Below are positions 1 to 8,724 of a stretch of DNA of 64,000 bases, piece after piece. Below the pieces are notes generated by a model. The model had not been told where the DNA came from. It searched no databases and saw nothing but the letters and a program-made list of their open reading frames with translations. How positions within the stretch are numbered: position 1 is the first letter of the stretch; each line of letters starts with the position of its first letter. This DNA comes from Pseudomonas sp. PSB18 (GTDB lineage: Bacteria; Pseudomonadota; Gammaproteobacteria; Pseudomonadales; Pseudomonadaceae). The stretch lies in contig NZ_NOIN01000010.1 of assembly GCF_014596565.1 (NCBI RefSeq), forward strand, positions 101,429 to 165,428, read 5' to 3'. The translations under genes were made by a program, and so were the position numbers.

Positions 1-674
1 AGCCCGGTCAGCAGCAACACCATCGCCAGGATCGCCAGCCCCAGGCGCAACCCGTCCGGCAGTGATGTCTGCGCCGGCATGCGTACCGGCGGGGCCGTCG
101 CCGACATTGCCAGGCGCTGGCTGACGTCGACATAGTCCGGTTCATGCTGCCAGGCGAACGTGAACAGCGCCGCGCGCCATTTTTCATGCTGGATCTGGCC
201 GGGCTCGCCGCGCAGGCGCCCCTGGAACCCGAGGATCAGGCATTGCAGGTAGACGTTCGCCAGATCCCGGGTGCCGGGCATCTGCTCATCCAGCAGTTTC
301 TTGATGGCCGCGGGCAGGCGCTCGCCGGCCTGGCGGCTGGAATACATGCGAGATTCAAGGGGATGCTGCTGCCAGGCCAGTTGCCCCGGCCAAGGGGTGA
401 ACAGCAAGGTTTCGTCCACCAGGGCGACGAAGGCGTAGACCAGCGCCTTGACCTGTTCGGTCGCCGAGTCGCCGACAGTGGCAAAGGCCATCCGCCACAA
501 GCGTTGGGCGCTACGCCCGGAAAACTCCACCACCCGGCTGACCAGGGCCGCGGAGTCGTTGTCCTTGGGCAAGTCCTGCCATTCCTGGAACCACTTCAGC
601 CAGACCTGACGAAACGCGCTGCTCAGCGGCGCCTCGTGCAGACTCCGGATCGCCCCGCCACTTCCGTCAGGCAT
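1..674 (-). CDS. tssL: T6SS membrane-complex protein TssL (DotU/IcmH family), 3' end beyond the window
   Basis: TssL is the inner-membrane T6SS subunit that bridges TssM to the baseplate. The 224 visible residues form the cytoplasmic DotU domain, with the family signatures LVYAFVALVDETLL (about residues 78-91) and YLQCLILGFQGR (142-153). A hydrophobic stretch from residue 209 onward looks like the C-terminal membrane anchor, so little of the coding sequence is probably missing. The ATG at 674 lies 18 bases after the tssK stop, with a GGGGAG ribosome site. It follows tssJ-tssK in one leftward operon, the order I recall for HSI-III-type clusters; tssM would be expected just outside the window. 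No peptidoglycan-binding extension is visible. Confidence 0.93.
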   Translation of the reverse strand, partial: MPDGSGGAIRSLHEAPLSSAFRQVWLKWFQEWQDLPKDNDSAALVSRVVEFSGRSAQRLWRMAFATVGDSATEQVKALVYAFVALVDETLLFTPWPGQLAWQQHPLESRMYSSRQAGERLPAAIKKLLDEQMPGTRDLANVYLQCLILGFQGRLRGEPGQIQHEKWRAALFTFAWQHEPDYVDVSQRLAMSATAPPVRMPAQTSLPDGLRLGLAILAMVLLLTG

Positions 675-692
675 ACGACTCCCCTTTTGCGA

Positions 693-2024
693 TCAGGCAC
701 TTTCACCGACTTGCGCGACAAACAACACCACCTGCCACGGGCTGCTGGCCTGGGTCGACGCCGGCGCCACGATGTGCAACGGCAGTTGCCCGTCGAACCA
801 CTGGCCGCTGGCAGCTACCACGAACAACCGGGTGTCGTCGCCGACGCTATAGGCCACCTGTTCGTTGCGGCTCATGGCCTGATGGGGCAGACCGCTCATG
901 CGCTGCCGGCTCAACAACGGAACGTGTGGCGCGGAGGCGATGATCGCGCCGCGCAACCAATCGGCGGCGGCTTGCTCGCTGGCGCCGTTGGGCATGCGCA
1001 GGCCGATCACCAGGCGTTGGCTCGGCTGGTCGTCGGGCAGTTGGATGGAGAACACCTGCTCATCGCGCTCGAAAGCCAGGCTGCGATAACCGGCGCGGAC
1101 CAGCTCCAGAGTAGTGTCGAGCCAGTCGAGCAGCGGTTCGTACCCGCGTTGCAATTCGAGGAAATCCAGCGGCGCAAACGCCGGCACGCCGGCCAGCGGA
1201 TCGAGGGCCGACCAGGCACCGGCCAGCCCCAGCAACAAGCCGTACAGCGCCTGGGGGGTCGCCACCCGCGTGTTCAGGCTGCCTTCGACTTCCGGCAGGC
1301 GCGCCCACAACGCGGTCATCTGCCGACGGATCTCCAGCGCATCGTCCTGGTTGCCAGCCGCCTGGGCCTGGCGCAACCGACCGGCGAGGAACAGGCACTT
1401 TTCCCGGGCCCGGGCACACAGCCCGGCCACCCGCCGACCGAGCGCCGATTCGGGCAACAGTACCGGGGTGGGTGGCGTATAGGGCATCCGCAGAAAGCCG
1501 CCGCCTTCTTTGCGAATGCGCAGCAGCGGCAGGCAGATCGAATCGGCCTTGCTCAGTTGCGTGCACAGCCGCGGGTTCGGACGCCAGACGGTGATCGATT
1601 CGGGAAACTCACCGCTGGTGAGGTCCGGCAGCGCATCGCCGACCACCGATTGCAGGCGCCCCTTGAGCGGCAGCAATTGCCCGGCGCGCCAGAGTGGGCT
1701 GATCGCCAGGTACACGGTGACGGTGGCATCGTCGGTCTTGTTGACCGCCTCGGTGATGTCCAGCTCCAGCGTCAGCCCGACACCGGCCTGAAGATTGACC
1801 GGCAAGCCGTCCGGCAAGGTGCCCTGCAACTGCAGCAACCGCACCTGCCCGGCGCTGAGGGCCGAAGGGTCGACCTCCAGTTGACTGACACCCCAGAACC
1901 AGGGATTGCAGGCGGCCGCGACATGGGCGGCCAGGGCCTCGGCACGCAACCCTTGCAGTTGAAAATGTTGGGGCAACAGTTGCATGCCCTCATGCCAGCA
2001 CACCGCGTCAGGTAACAGACTCAT
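693..2024 (-). CDS. tssK: T6SS baseplate protein TssK
   Basis: TssK is the trimeric adaptor linking the T6SS baseplate (TssF, TssG, TssE) to the TssJLM membrane complex. The 443-residue product has the usual family length and opens with the typical N terminus, a WHEGMQLLPQHFQ motif at about residues 9-21. I chose the ATG at 2024 because a GGGAG ribosome site lies 5-6 bases upstream; an in-frame upstream start would add 17 residues of low plausibility. It sits between the tssJ-like lipoprotein gene and tssL in a compact leftward operon. Nothing looks truncated or frameshifted. Confidence 0.95.
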   Translation of the reverse strand: MSLLPDAVCWHEGMQLLPQHFQLQGLRAEALAAHVAAACNPWFWGVSQLEVDPSALSAGQVRLLQLQGTLPDGLPVNLQAGVGLTLELDITEAVNKTDDATVTVYLAISPLWRAGQLLPLKGRLQSVVGDALPDLTSGEFPESITVWRPNPRLCTQLSKADSICLPLLRIRKEGGGFLRMPYTPPTPVLLPESALGRRVAGLCARAREKCLFLAGRLRQAQAAGNQDDALEIRRQMTALWARLPEVEGSLNTRVATPQALYGLLLGLAGAWSALDPLAGVPAFAPLDFLELQRGYEPLLDWLDTTLELVRAGYRSLAFERDEQVFSIQLPDDQPSQRLVIGLRMPNGASEQAAADWLRGAIIASAPHVPLLSRQRMSGLPHQAMSRNEQVAYSVGDDTRLFVVAASGQWFDGQLPLHIVAPASTQASSPWQVVLFVAQVGESA

Positions 2025-2075
2025 ACGACTCCCTTCGACATCCCAGTGTCGCCGCACAAGGCGGCCCGCGGTCAT

Positions 2076-2540
2076 TCAAGGCTGACTGGCATTGAGTTGG
2101 CCGTCATCGACGAGGCGCATCTCACGACTGTCGAACTTCAGCCAGGCCTTGCGCTGATCGTCCAGCCGGAGCCGGTGGGCTCCGGGTGTGTTATAGCTGG
2201 CGAAGACCAAAAGTCCAGCGGCGCGCCGGCCCTCCAGCGGGAAGGGTTGGCGGTCGATGAACTGCCCCGGAACCAGCTCCAGCCCCCACACCGACATGAG
2301 TTGACGATAGTCGCGCTGGAACTGTTCGCGCTCGGCGAACCACTGGCGGGCGGTGATCGCCGACAGTTGTTTGAGCAGGTCGGGATCATTCACCGCGATG
2401 AAATCCACGGCGATGGGCGTGTCGTCGTTGGCGCCGGACGCGACGTCGAGGGTCAGGCTGTCCAGGTCGACGCTGGGCGCAAAAAACGAGCAACCGCTGA
2501 GGGCCAAGCTGAAAAAAAATCCATAAAAAAACACACGCAA
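2076..2540 (-). CDS. tssJ: T6SS-associated outer-membrane lipoprotein (TssJ position)
   Basis: This 154-residue protein begins with a lipoprotein signal, a short basic N terminus, a hydrophobic stretch and the lipobox LSGC with Cys17. The next residue is Ser, so outer-membrane sorting is expected. Its place directly before tssK and tssL matches the Lip3/TssJ slot of HSI-III clusters, where TssJ holds the TssLM complex to the outer membrane. Sequence similarity to classical TssJ is not obvious by eye, so the assignment rests on the lipobox, size and context. The start appears to be TTG at 2540, 7 bases after an AAGGAAG ribosome site; a GTG two codons later is an alternative. It is the first gene of the leftward operon. 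Confidence 0.8.
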   Translation of the reverse strand: MRVFFYGFFFSLALSGCSFFAPSVDLDSLTLDVASGANDDTPIAVDFIAVNDPDLLKQLSAITARQWFAEREQFQRDYRQLMSVWGLELVPGQFIDRQPFPLEGRRAAGLLVFASYNTPGAHRLRLDDQRKAWLKFDSREMRLVDDGQLNASQP

Positions 2541-2763
2541 AATGAATCTTCCTTTTCGTCGCGGTCAAAAATTGTTTTTGCTTGCATTTTTATAGACCTG
2601 TTCTAGCGTCTTGGATAGTTCGACCTGCACGGTCGAATGGACCAGGTTCGTCAAGGGAATGACAGGTTTTCTGCCCCCCATTTGCAACCTGCGGATCAGC
2701 AAGGGAATGCGATGAGCGGGCCTCCCGATGCATTGCTCCCCACATGCATCGGAGTCGGCCGCC
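2541..2763. promoter_or_regulatory. Divergent promoter region of the T6SS locus with an inverted repeat
   Basis: This 223-base gap separates tssJ (leftward) from tssB (rightward) and must hold promoters for both arms. It is clearly more AT-rich on the tssJ side. At 2619-2637 lies a perfect 7-base inverted repeat, TTCGACC-TGCAC-GGTCGAA, shaped like an operator. I could not find a GG-N10-GC sigma-54 element here. No coding sequence was recognised. Confidence 0.45.
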
Positions 2764-3324
2764 ATGGCAGAAAGTACCCAGCACAAGCTCGACAGAGTCC
2801 GTCCTCCCCGCGTCCAGATCACCTACGACGTGGAAATCGGCAATGCCATCGAAAAGAAAGAATTGCCACTGGTCGTCGGCATTCTGGCCGACCTCTCCGG
2901 CAAGCCATTGGATCCGCTGCCCAAGCTCAACGAGCGGCGCTTCACGGAAATCGATCGCGACAATTTCAACGAGGTCCTCGCCTCCATCGCGCCCCGCGCC
3001 ACGCTCCAGGTGAACAACACCCTCAGCGGCGACGACAGCAAGCTCAACATCGAACTCAACTTCCGCCACATCGATGACTTCGACCCGGTCAAGGTCGTGG
3101 AACAGGTCACGCCGTTGCGCCGCCTGTTCGAAGCCCGTCAACGCCTGCGCGACCTGCTGACCAAGCTCGACGGCAACGATGACCTGGACAAGTTGCTGCG
3201 CGACGTGATCGTCAACACCGAAGGCCTGCAAGAGATCAAGTCGGCCCGGCCCCAGGACGCACCGCAAGAGTTGCCGACCGTGGCCGCCAACGATGATCCG
3301 GCTCCGGCCGAACCACAGGCCTGA
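2764..3324 (+). CDS. tssB: T6SS contractile sheath small subunit TssB
   Basis: TssB pairs with TssC to build the contractile sheath around the Hcp tube. The 186-residue protein shows family features: RPPRVQITYDVEIGNA (about residues 13-28), VVGILADLSG (36-45) and the RHIDDFDPVKVVEQV segment near residues 100-115. The start at 2764 gives the usual N terminus MAESTQHKLDRVR; an upstream in-frame start at 2728 would add 12 atypical residues. A GGAG ribosome site precedes it. It is the first gene of the rightward T6SS operon, 30 bases before tssC. The acidic, Ala/Pro-rich C-terminal tail is common in this family. Confidence 0.95.
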   Translation: MAESTQHKLDRVRPPRVQITYDVEIGNAIEKKELPLVVGILADLSGKPLDPLPKLNERRFTEIDRDNFNEVLASIAPRATLQVNNTLSGDDSKLNIELNFRHIDDFDPVKVVEQVTPLRRLFEARQRLRDLLTKLDGNDDLDKLLRDVIVNTEGLQEIKSARPQDAPQELPTVAANDDPAPAEPQA

Positions 3325-3354
3325 TCGTGTTCATCACTCAAGGGAGATAAAGCC

Positions 3355-4836
3355 ATGCCTGCTTCATCCAGCGCTCAAACCAGCGAGAGCACGACCCAGA
3401 CCCTGTCCCTGCTGGACAAGATCATCGCCGAAGGCCGTATGGCCCATGACGACAGCCAGCAGGATTATGCCCGCGACATGCTGGCCGAATTCGCCACCCA
3501 GGTCCTCGACGAAGGCATGGCCATCGACAAGGACACCGTGGCGATGATCAACGACCGCATCAGCCAGATCGACCAGTTGATCAGCGCCCAGCTCAACGAA
3601 GTGCTGCACCACCCTGACCTGCAGAAACTCGAAGCGTCCTGGCGTGGCCTGCACCTGTTGGTGCAGAACACCGAAACCAGCACCCGGCTCAAATTGCGCC
3701 TGCTCAACGTTACCCAGAAAGAGCTGCAGAACGATCTGGAAAAAGCCGTCGAATTCGACCAGAGCGCACTGTTCAAGAAAATCTACGAGGAAGAGTACGG
3801 CACCTTCGGCGGCCACCCGTTCAGCCTGCTGGTGGGCGACTACACCTTCGGCCGGCACCCGCAGGACATCGGCCTGTTGGAGAAACTCTCGAACGTCGCC
3901 GCCGCGGCCCACGCCCCGTTCATTGCCGCCGCCAGCCCACGCCTGTTCGACATGACCAGCTTCACCGAACTGGCAGTGCCTCGGGACCTGTCGAAGATTT
4001 TCGAGAGCCAGGAGCTGATCAAGTGGCGCTCGTTCCGTGAAAGCGAAGACTCGCGCTACGTGTCCCTGGTACTGCCGCACTTCCTCCTGCGCCTGCCCTA
4101 TGGCCCGGACACCCGGCCGGTGGAAGGCATCAACTACGTCGAAGACGTCAACGGCACCGACCACAGCAAGTACCTGTGGGGCAATGCGGCCTGGGCGCTG
4201 TCACAACGCATCACCGAAGCCTTCGCCAAATATGGCTGGTGCGCGGCGATTCGCGGTGCCGAGGGTGGCGGCGCGGTGGAAGGCCTGCCGGCCCATACCT
4301 TCCGCACCAGTTCCGGCGACCTGTCGCTCAAGTGCCCGACCGAAGTGGCGATCACCGACCGCCGCGAGAAAGAACTCAACGACCTGGGGTTCATCGCCCT
4401 GTGCCACAAGAAGAACAGCGACATCGCGGTGTTCTTCGGTGGCCAGACCACCAACCGGGCCAAGGTCTACAACACCAACGAGGCCAACGCCAACGCACGG
4501 ATCTCGGCGATGTTGCCCTACGTGCTCGCGGCCTCGCGTTTCGCCCACTACCTGAAGGTGATCATGCGCGACAAGGTCGGCAGCTTCATGACCCGCGACA
4601 ACGTGCAGACCTACCTCAACAACTGGATCGCCGACTACGTGCTGATCAACGACAACGCGCCCCAGGAAATCAAGGCGCAGTACCCGTTGCGCGAGGCCCG
4701 GGTGGACGTGACGGAAGTGGCCGGCAAGCCCGGGGCCTACAACGCCACGGTGTTCCTGCGACCACACTTCCAGCTTGAGGAACTGACCGCCTCGATCCGC
4801 CTGGTGGCGACCCTGCCGCCTCCGGTGGCTGCCTGA
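3355..4836 (+). CDS. tssC: T6SS contractile sheath large subunit TssC
   Basis: TssC is the large sheath subunit, recycled by ClpV after contraction. The 493-residue length is typical. Recognisable blocks include LEASWRGLHLLVQNTE (about residues 92-107), LVGDYTFGRHPQDIGLL (160-176) and the C-terminal IADYVLINDNAP region. The ATG follows GGGAG with good spacing. It lies 30 bases after tssB and is separated from hcp by a 170-base gap containing an inverted repeat element. No abnormality was seen. Confidence 0.97.
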   Translation: MPASSSAQTSESTTQTLSLLDKIIAEGRMAHDDSQQDYARDMLAEFATQVLDEGMAIDKDTVAMINDRISQIDQLISAQLNEVLHHPDLQKLEASWRGLHLLVQNTETSTRLKLRLLNVTQKELQNDLEKAVEFDQSALFKKIYEEEYGTFGGHPFSLLVGDYTFGRHPQDIGLLEKLSNVAAAAHAPFIAAASPRLFDMTSFTELAVPRDLSKIFESQELIKWRSFRESEDSRYVSLVLPHFLLRLPYGPDTRPVEGINYVEDVNGTDHSKYLWGNAAWALSQRITEAFAKYGWCAAIRGAEGGGAVEGLPAHTFRTSSGDLSLKCPTEVAITDRREKELNDLGFIALCHKKNSDIAVFFGGQTTNRAKVYNTNEANANARISAMLPYVLAASRFAHYLKVIMRDKVGSFMTRDNVQTYLNNWIADYVLINDNAPQEIKAQYPLREARVDVTEVAGKPGAYNATVFLRPHFQLEELTASIRLVATLPPPVAA

Positions 4837-4871
4837 CGGCTGAAACCTGAGGCAATGCCGAACGCCATCCT

Positions 4872-4975
4872 GTAGGAGCTGCCGAGTGCAACGAGGCTGC
4901 GATCTTTCCCCAGACACTTGAGTCGTGAGCGAAAGATCAGAAGATCAAAAGATCGCAGCCTTCGGCAGCTCCTAC
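4872..4975. repeat. REPIN-like inverted repeat (GTAGGAGCTGCCGA type)
   Basis: Two inverted REP arms, GTAGGAGCTGCCGA...GCTGCGATCTTT and AAAGATCGCAGCC...TCGGCAGCTCCTAC, face each other within 104 bases between tssC and hcp. The left arm has an internal divergence and the right arm is better conserved. A hairpin here could cause partial transcription attenuation or protect the mRNA, separating sheath from tube gene expression; that is inference. This REP family differs from the GTGGGAGCGAG type that dominates the rest of the window. Confidence 0.85.
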
Positions 4976-5006
4976 GGGGCATCGTAATTTTCTGGAGTTC
5001 CACACC

Positions 5007-5504
5007 ATGGATGCAATCATTCTCGACCTCGGCGGCGACATCAAGGGCGACAGCCTGCTGGAGGGTTTCACGGACAAGATCGAGGTCATGTCCTACAGCC
5101 ACAACGTGGCGATGCAAGTCACCAACGACGTCAGCAACTCGGAGCGCACCTCCGGTCGACCGCACATCGGTGAGTTCACCCTGACCAAATTCATCGACAG
5201 CTCCACCCCTTCCCTCAACGAATATTGCTGCGCCGGCAAACCGATCCCGCAAGCTGTCATCACCATTGGCCGCAACGCCGCCGAAGGCAGCGGCAAGATC
5301 ATGCCCTTCATCGTCTACACCTTGACCAACGTCGTGCTGTCCAACGTCAGTGTCAGTGGCGGTACGGGCGGCAAACCGGTGGAAACCCTGTCGCTGAACT
5401 TCACCAAAATCAAATGGGAACTCACCGCCCAGAAAGACGACGGCACCAAGGAAGGCACGGCGGGCACCACTTGGGACCTGGCGGCCAACAAGATGACCAA
5501 GTAA
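5007..5504 (+). CDS. hcp: T6SS tube protein Hcp
   Basis: Hcp forms the hexameric rings of the inner tube and is released on firing. The 165-residue protein has the classic N terminus MDAIILDLGGDIKGDS, the ERTSGRPHIGEFTLTKFID segment (about residues 47-65) and the C-terminal beta-rich NFTKIKWELTAQ block. A TGGAG ribosome site precedes the ATG. It sits between tssC and tssE, as in HSI-III-like loci. There is no C-terminal effector extension. Confidence 0.97.
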   Translation: MDAIILDLGGDIKGDSLLEGFTDKIEVMSYSHNVAMQVTNDVSNSERTSGRPHIGEFTLTKFIDSSTPSLNEYCCAGKPIPQAVITIGRNAAEGSGKIMPFIVYTLTNVVLSNVSVSGGTGGKPVETLSLNFTKIKWELTAQKDDGTKEGTAGTTWDLAANKMTK

Positions 5505-5517
5505 GGACGCTGCCGCC

Positions 5518-5961
5518 ATGGCTGGTTTCGGGCTGCGCCCACCGCTGTTCGAACGCCTGGCCAGCCAGGGGGATGAACACGGCCGGGTGTTCGACCGGCA
5601 GGCGCTGCAGGACTCGGTCCACGCCGAACTGCAGCGCCTGTTCAACACCCGGCGCGGCCCTCGGACACTGACCGAACCGCCGAGCATCCTGGATTACGGC
5701 ATTGCCGATTGGACCGCGTTGCAACAGCAGCGCAGCGATGACCGGCGCCTGCTGACCCGAGAGATACACCAGGCCATCAGCCATTTCGAACCACGTCTGC
5801 AACTGGGCGAGGTCCAGGTCGTCCCGGTACCGGGCCACCCGCAACAACTGGGCATACGGCTGTCGGGGGTGCTCCGTGGCGACCCGCACTCATGGCCCGT
5901 GGCATTTGTCATCGAGCACGCCGGCGACGGTCTTGAGGTGCGACATGAGCGACTCGATTGA
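5518..5961 (+). CDS. tssE: T6SS baseplate protein TssE (gp25-like)
   Basis: TssE is the small gp25-like wedge component of the baseplate. The 147-residue protein shows LFERL near residue 10, ILDYGIADWTAL (about residues 59-70) and the conserved REIHQAISHFEPRL helix (about 82-95), in which the family EPR motif is visible. TAAGGA lies upstream of the ATG, 13 bases after the hcp stop. The gene overlaps tssF by 17 bases, so the two are probably translationally coupled. Confidence 0.93.
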   Translation: MAGFGLRPPLFERLASQGDEHGRVFDRQALQDSVHAELQRLFNTRRGPRTLTEPPSILDYGIADWTALQQQRSDDRRLLTREIHQAISHFEPRLQLGEVQVVPVPGHPQQLGIRLSGVLRGDPHSWPVAFVIEHAGDGLEVRHERLD

Positions 5962-7735
5962 CCCGCAACTGTTGGATTACTACCAGCGCGAACTGACCTG
6001 GCTGCGCCATGCCGGAAGTCTGTTCGCCGAACGCTACCCCAAGGTCGCCCGGCGCCTGGAGCTGTCCCCCGGCGAATGCCCGGACCCGCACGTCGAGCGG
6101 CTTCTGGAAGGCTTCGCGCTGCTGGCCGCCCGGCTGCAACGCCGGCTGGACGACGACTACGCCGAATTCAGCGATGCCCTGCTCGAACAGCTTTATCCCT
6201 TGGCCATGCGCCCGCTGCCTTCGTGTGCAATCGTGCAGTTCGAGCCCGACCCGAGCAAAGGCAACCTCGACGATGGCTACCCCCTGCCCCGGGACACACC
6301 GCTGTTCGTCACCACGGATAAGGGCCAGAGCATTCACTTTCGCACCACCGCCGCCGTGCACCTGTGGCCGCTGGAAGTCAGCGAAGCGGTGCTGCTGGGC
6401 AGTGACGAAGCCCAGGCGCTGACCGGCGTAGTCCAGGCGCGTTCGGCCTTGCGCCTGAACCTGCGCTGCCTGGGTGAACGCCAATGGTCGACCCTGGAAA
6501 TCGACACCCTGCGGGTGCACCTGGCGGCTTCGCCGATGATCAATGCCTGGCTGTACGATCTGCTCGGCGCCCACACGGTCAAGGTCCTGGCCGGCCCGCC
6601 GGGCAGCGTACCGGAACCACTGGCCGGCCTGCCCCGGATCGTCGGCTTCGCCAGCGACGAAGCGCTGCTGCCGGATGAGGATGGCGTGCATCCGGGCATG
6701 CGTCTGCTGGCGGAATACTTTGCCTTCCCCGACAAGTTCGGTTTCTTCGACCTGCCCCTGGCCGGAGCGACCAGCGACAGCTCATCCCTGTACCTGTACA
6801 TCGTCTTCGATCGCGCCCCCGCCAATCGCCTGCAGCTCCAGGCCAGCGACATCGCCCTGGGCTGCGCGCCGGTGATCAACCTCTTTCCCAGGACCAGCGA
6901 ACCCCTGCGCCCGGACGGCACCCGCAGCGAATACCGGTTGGTGGCTGACAGTCATCGGGAAAACAGTGTCGAAATCCACAGCATCCGCACCATGCGTGCC
7001 ACGTCCAGCCAGGGCGTGCGCAAGGTGCCGGCCTACTATGGCAGCCAGCACGGCAACGACCAGACCTGTTATTGGCATGCGCGCCGGGTCAGCGGCATGA
7101 GTCCGAACCGGCTGGGCACCGACTTGATGGTCAGCCTGGTGGACACCCAACTCGACCCGCTCGCCGATACCCGCGACTACAGCCTCACCGCCGAATTACT
7201 CTGCACCAGCCGGCACCTGGCCCAGAGCCTGCCGGCGGGTACGCCGCTGGGCTTCGAACGTCCGGGCCCGGTGGCCTGGGCCCGCCTGCGCAACTCGCCG
7301 AGCCCGCAGAGCCTGCCGCGGCTGGACGGAGAATCGCGCTGGCGGCTGGTGTCGCAATTGACCCTCAACCATTTGTCCCTGGTGGAAGGCCCCCAGGCCC
7401 TGGATGCGCTGCGCGAGATTCTGGAGCTGCACAACCTGCGAGACGAGGCCAGTGCCCGCCGCCAGATCGAGGGAGTCATGGGCCTGGGCTGCGACCGGGT
7501 GATCGCCCATGTCGGTGAAGACGCCTGGCGCGGCTGGCGCAACGGCCTTGAAGTGCGCCTGCAACTGGATCCGCAACATTTCGTCGGCAGCAGCGCCGTG
7601 CTGTTCTCCGGCGTACTGGCGCAGTTCTTTTCACTGTATGCCACCGCCAATCGCTTCGTGCGCACGGTGCTGGTCCAGTCCGACAGGGAGGTGAAGACAT
7701 GGCAACCCCAAGCCGGCAAACCCCTGACGCTCTGA
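5945..7735 (+). CDS. tssF: T6SS baseplate protein TssF
   Basis: TssF is a core baseplate wedge protein that works with TssG, TssE and TssK. The start at 5945 yields the characteristic N terminus with LLDYYQRELTWLRHAG, LFAERYPKVARRLEL and ECPDPHVERLLEGFALL. The 596-residue length is normal. The gene begins inside the end of tssE and its last 37 bases overlap tssG, giving a tightly coupled E-F-G block. An upstream in-frame start at 5876 would lie well inside tssE and is unlikely. Confidence 0.96.
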   Translation: MSDSIDPQLLDYYQRELTWLRHAGSLFAERYPKVARRLELSPGECPDPHVERLLEGFALLAARLQRRLDDDYAEFSDALLEQLYPLAMRPLPSCAIVQFEPDPSKGNLDDGYPLPRDTPLFVTTDKGQSIHFRTTAAVHLWPLEVSEAVLLGSDEAQALTGVVQARSALRLNLRCLGERQWSTLEIDTLRVHLAASPMINAWLYDLLGAHTVKVLAGPPGSVPEPLAGLPRIVGFASDEALLPDEDGVHPGMRLLAEYFAFPDKFGFFDLPLAGATSDSSSLYLYIVFDRAPANRLQLQASDIALGCAPVINLFPRTSEPLRPDGTRSEYRLVADSHRENSVEIHSIRTMRATSSQGVRKVPAYYGSQHGNDQTCYWHARRVSGMSPNRLGTDLMVSLVDTQLDPLADTRDYSLTAELLCTSRHLAQSLPAGTPLGFERPGPVAWARLRNSPSPQSLPRLDGESRWRLVSQLTLNHLSLVEGPQALDALREILELHNLRDEASARRQIEGVMGLGCDRVIAHVGEDAWRGWRNGLEVRLQLDPQHFVGSSAVLFSGVLAQFFSLYATANRFVRTVLVQSDREVKTWQPQAGKPLTL

Positions 7736-8724
7736 ACCTGAGCCAACGCCTGCGCCGCGATCCACAGCGTTTCGAATGGCTCCAGGCCCTGTTGCTGCTG
7801 GAGCGCGAACATCCCCAGGCCGAACCGCTGGGCAGCGGTACCGCGCCCCACGCCGAAGCGTTGCGCCTGCGAGGACCGTTGACGCCGCTGTTCGCCGCCA
7901 GCGAAGTCGAGGACCTGAGCGAGGAAGCCGGTTCGCCGCCCGTGCTGACCACACCGATCTTTGGCCTGGGCGGGCCCGACGGCCCGCTGCCCTACGCTTA
8001 TCAGGAATGGCTGCAACAACGGGTACGGGCGCGGGATCATGCACCCGCGGAATTTCTCGACCTGTTCCAGCACCGGCTGCTCAGCCTGCTCTACAAAGTC
8101 ATGCGCAAGCACCGCATTGCCCTGGGTTTCACCCACCCGGGCGCCTCCGCCGTGCAGGCACAACTGCGGGCCCTGACCGGCCTGCTGCCCAAGGCCTTGC
8201 AGGAACGCCAGGCCGCTCCCGATTCCGCCGCGCTGGCATGCAGCGCGCTGTACGCCGACGGCCGTCGCTCCCTGGCTGGGTTCGCGGCCATTGTCCGCGA
8301 GCAGTTCGGGCTGCCGGTGGAACTGACCGCCTATGAAGGCGGCTGGCGCGAAATCCCGTCGGCCAGCCGCAGCCGCTTGCAACCGGGCGGCCGCAACTTG
8401 CGCCTGGGTCGCAGCGCGGTGGCCGGCACCCGGGTTTGGGACGAGCATGCCGGCGTGCGCCTGACCCTCGGTCCATTGAGCGCAGCCCAGGCCAGCGGAT
8501 TGTTGCCCAACGGTGAAACCCATCCGTTGCTGGCCAGCCTTTATGCGCTGTATTTCGGTCCCGACCTGGATTGCACCCTGGTGCTGCTGATCCGTGGCGC
8601 CGGTCCACTGCAACTGGGCCATCAGGCCCCGCCACGACTGAACTGGAACGGCGGCCTGCAACGGCAATCGAGCCTGGCCCTGCAACGGATCGAAACCCGC
8701 CTTCGTCAGCCGGAGATCGCCTGA
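7699..8724 (+). CDS. tssG: T6SS baseplate protein TssG
   Basis: TssG completes the TssE-F-G baseplate wedge. The 341-residue protein carries the family hallmarks LRRDPQRFEWLQALLLLER (near residues 15-33), TTPIFGLGGPDGPLPYAYQEW (about 83-103) and LYKVMRKHRIALGF (about 131-144). It starts within the end of tssF and its stop is immediately followed by the clpV ATG with no spacer, so coupled translation is likely. No defect was seen. Confidence 0.95.
   Translation: MATPSRQTPDALNLSQRLRRDPQRFEWLQALLLLEREHPQAEPLGSGTAPHAEALRLRGPLTPLFAASEVEDLSEEAGSPPVLTTPIFGLGGPDGPLPYAYQEWLQQRVRARDHAPAEFLDLFQHRLLSLLYKVMRKHRIALGFTHPGASAVQAQLRALTGLLPKALQERQAAPDSAALACSALYADGRRSLAGFAAIVREQFGLPVELTAYEGGWREIPSASRSRLQPGGRNLRLGRSAVAGTRVWDEHAGVRLTLGPLSAAQASGLLPNGETHPLLASLYALYFGPDLDCTLVLLIRGAGPLQLGHQAPPRLNWNGGLQRQSSLALQRIETRLRQPEIA

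Noticed and set aside
2541..2763. A sigma-54 promoter for the T6SS operons
   Set aside because: The only GG...GC pair near a suitable place has 12 bases between instead of 10 and a poor flanking match.
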